Below are positions 4,908 through 6,585 of a stretch of DNA of 6,585 nt, piece after piece (the first letter of the stretch is position 1; each line of letters begins with the position of its first letter). The notes below the pieces were generated by a model, which was not told the DNA's origin, did no database searches, and saw nothing but the letters and a program-made list of their open reading frames with translations. The stretch lies in the NCBI GenBank assembly GCA_900556795.1, contig USQD01000111.1, forward strand, positions 1 to 6,585, in the 5' to 3' direction. Both the position numbers and the translations under genes were made by a program. The DNA comes from an uncultured Prevotella sp. Its GTDB lineage: Bacteria; Bacteroidota; Bacteroidia; Bacteroidales; Bacteroidaceae.

Positions 4908-6576
4908 AATCAAGGGCTTCAGCATTGCTGGAGCCCTGTTGGTAGTCATATTGGCAGTGCTGGGATATTGGATATATTACTGTCTCAATCCCAGCAAAGA
5001 GAGGGTAATGGCGGCAAGAGCCACTATCAAGGCTTATTCTCATTACGAACTGAGACAAGACGGCAAGTTGGTTTTGCGTTTTGATGAGGTTACAGTAAGT
5101 TTGGCGGCCAACTTCATGAACCGATGGGCGCTCTTACCTTCGTGTGGGGGCAGGCTGGCTGCAGCCTACAATAATAGCATCAGTAACAACCGCTATCAGA
5201 AGGTTGATGCAGATACTCTCCTGAAGGAAAAAGTTGATTTTCTGGATAGTGTATATACTGACTCAAAATGGAAGGTTGGAGAGTTGAATTATTATTTACA
5301 TTCCCATTCCGTTCAAGACCTTGGGTATAATCCAATAAGTGCTTATGCTCAGCGTGAAATCATCTTAAGAGATTCTGCTAGAAAAATGCTCGATTCTCTG
5401 AAACATATCCGCAAGAAAGGGCGTTTGAAATTGGTGCGCTGCATAAGTTATAAAGCATTTTTCAGACAGGCAGACGGCAAGTGGACTAGCGAATCTTGTG
5501 AACTATTGAAAGCCTTGGACGGCAGGAATACGGCAGGTCTCCATCTCTTCCGGTTGACCTCAGAAACGACTCCGGATGGTGTCGCAGCACTCTCCCCTCG
5601 CCTTGCCTCTTCGCTTGCACTGACGAGGGGAACGACCCTATGCCGTTCTATCAACTATAAGCTGAAACCGGATTCGCTCGGCTACTATGAAGGGTCGTTT
5701 GACAGTCTTTATCAAGCAAACGGATATGGCAGATGGCAGGCGTATGACGGAACTTATTATGAAGGTGAATGGCAAGCAGGATGTCGACATGGTTGGGGAT
5801 TCAGCATCGCTCCTCGAAAGCCACTTCGTGTAGGTGAATGGAAAAATGACAGATATAAAGGAGAGCGACTGGTCTATACTTCCGAGCGTATCTATGGTAT
5901 CGACATCTCCAAATATCAACATGGAAAAGGAAGAAAGAAATATTCAATCAACTGGGACCGTCTGCGCATCACGCATCTAGGCAGACTGAGTAAGAAAACG
6001 GTATCAGGAGCAGTCAACTTCCCTATCCGTTACATCTATATCAAGAGTACGGAAGGAACTTCGCTGCTGAATCCTTATTACAGGAAGGATTATCTGGCAG
6101 CCAAGGCTCATGGATTCAAGGTTGGCAGTTACCACTTCTTCAGTACGATTTCGCCAGCAGCCCAGCAGGCGCATTATTTTCTGAAGCACAGCTATATACG
6201 CAAAGGCGACTTCCCACCGGTGCTGGATGTGGAACCTCTGCCTAGCCAGATCAGAAAAATGGGTGGTGCTGGTGTACTCTTCAGCCGGGTAAGAACATGG
6301 CTCAGAATCGTGGAGAAAGCTACGGGTACAAACCCGATACTGTACATCAGTCAGATATTCGTAAACCGCTATCTATCAATGGCTCCGGATATTAAGCAGA
6401 ACTATTTGGTATGGATAGCAAGATATGGAGAATATAAGCCAGACATTCATCTTGTTTACTGGCAGCTCTGTCCAGATGGCCGTGTGGCTGGCATCAGAGG
6501 CGAGGTAGATATCAATGTTTTTAATGGCTATAAAGACGCCTTTATGAAATTCTCTCAAAATAAGACAGTTAAATAA
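4894..6576 (+). CDS. Membrane-anchored MORN-repeat / GH25 lysozyme-family protein
   Basis: Predicted peptidoglycan muramidase held at the inner membrane. From the ATG at 4894 it has 560 residues. Residues 1-8 are basic, and 9-31 (FSIAGALLVVILAVLGYWIY and onward) form one hydrophobic helix without a lipobox, suggesting an uncleaved anchor with the rest in the periplasm. Residues 32-260 are a region I cannot assign, with a charged helical part near 152-180. Three MORN-like repeats follow: YYEGSF...GYGRW (264-287), YYEGEWQAGCRHGWGF (288-303) and VGEWKNDRYKGE (313-324). The GH25 domain is about 334-547: YGIDISKYQ (334-342), YIKSTEGTS (382-390), GSYHFF (411-416), PPVLDVE (441-447), PILYIS (481-486), LVWIARYG (505-512), YWQ (522-524) and GEVDINVFNG (536-545). 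Asp337, Asp445, Glu447 and Asp539 fit the GH25 acidic active site, so it should be active. I prefer the ATG at 4894, which overlaps tilS by 14 nt, to the in-frame TTG at 4882. No phage genes adjoin, which argues for a cell-wall rather than lysis role. Confidence 0.9.
   Translation: MKYNRIKGFSIAGALLVVILAVLGYWIYYCLNPSKERVMAARATIKAYSHYELRQDGKLVLRFDEVTVSLAANFMNRWALLPSCGGRLAAAYNNSISNNRYQKVDADTLLKEKVDFLDSVYTDSKWKVGELNYYLHSHSVQDLGYNPISAYAQREIILRDSARKMLDSLKHIRKKGRLKLVRCISYKAFFRQADGKWTSESCELLKALDGRNTAGLHLFRLTSETTPDGVAALSPRLASSLALTRGTTLCRSINYKLKPDSLGYYEGSFDSLYQANGYGRWQAYDGTYYEGEWQAGCRHGWGFSIAPRKPLRVGEWKNDRYKGERLVYTSERIYGIDISKYQHGKGRKKYSINWDRLRITHLGRLSKKTVSGAVNFPIRYIYIKSTEGTSLLNPYYRKDYLAAKAHGFKVGSYHFFSTISPAAQQAHYFLKHSYIRKGDFPPVLDVEPLPSQIRKMGGAGVLFSRVRTWLRIVEKATGTNPILYISQIFVNRYLSMAPDIKQNYLVWIARYGEYKPDIHLVYWQLCPDGRVAGIRGEVDINVFNGYKDAFMKFSQNKTVK
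5593..5631. repeat. 8-bp GC-rich inverted repeat inside the GH25 gene
   Basis: TCCCCTCG (5593-5600) and CGAGGGGA (5624-5631) are perfect inverted copies with a 23-nt loop. They lie in the GH25 coding sequence and encode a low-complexity linker (LSPRLASSLALTRG, residues 233-246) just before the MORN repeats. The local base composition is more GC-rich than the surroundings. There is no T tract after it, so it does not look like a terminator. Confidence 0.6.
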
Positions 6577-6585
6577 TTATGTTAA

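Noticed and set aside
5893..6531. GH25 domain as a phage endolysin or prophage remnant
   Set aside because: The protein has a membrane anchor and MORN repeats, sits directly after tilS, and no holin, structural or integrase gene is present.
1797..6558. Minus-strand open frames opposite the plus-strand genes, such as 1797-2195, 2646-3227, 3591-3887 and 5638-5922
   Set aside because: Each lies opposite a well-supported gene, and none shows family motifs or a plausible start region.

Overview
The window looks like a chromosomal segment from a Bacteroidales bacterium, most probably a Prevotella/Segatella-type organism. The evidence is three intergenic matches to the Bacteroidetes promoter (TTTG, 19-22 nt spacer, TAnnTTTG), the near absence of strong Shine-Dalgarno sequences, AT-rich spacers beside moderate-GC genes, and the protein types themselves (a DUF4143-type ATPase, KdsB, TilS and a membrane-anchored GH25 enzyme). 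The genus is an inference from protein style; no rRNA gene is present to confirm it.

Layout. Positions 62-1252 (minus strand) hold a complete AAA-type ATPase with a C-terminal winged-helix/DUF4143-like part. It is divergent from the rest of the window. The 169-nt spacer at 1253-1421 carries one promoter facing each way. Positions 1422-2549 (plus) encode an uncharacterised ATP-grasp-like protein whose promoter lies so close to its ATG that the mRNA is probably leaderless. A 132-nt AT-rich spacer with another clear promoter leads into kdsB (2682-3440), tilS (3507-4907) and a transmembrane-MORN-GH25 protein (4894-6576). These three lie on one strand with gaps of +66 and -14 nt and probably form one transcription unit.

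How the genes relate. KdsB activates Kdo for lipopolysaccharide core synthesis, TilS makes lysidine on the AUA-reading tRNA-Ile, and the GH25 protein is predicted to act on peptidoglycan from an inner-membrane anchor. The last cluster therefore mixes envelope and translation functions, and no single pathway ties it together. The ATPase is an accessory-type gene unrelated to the rest.

No mobile element, CRISPR array, tRNA or rRNA was found, and nothing here amounts to a clearly new multi-gene system. The points most worth following are the Asp-Gln Walker B motif of the ATPase, the probable leaderless ATP-grasp gene, the MORN-GH25 fusion, and small repeats around kdsB.
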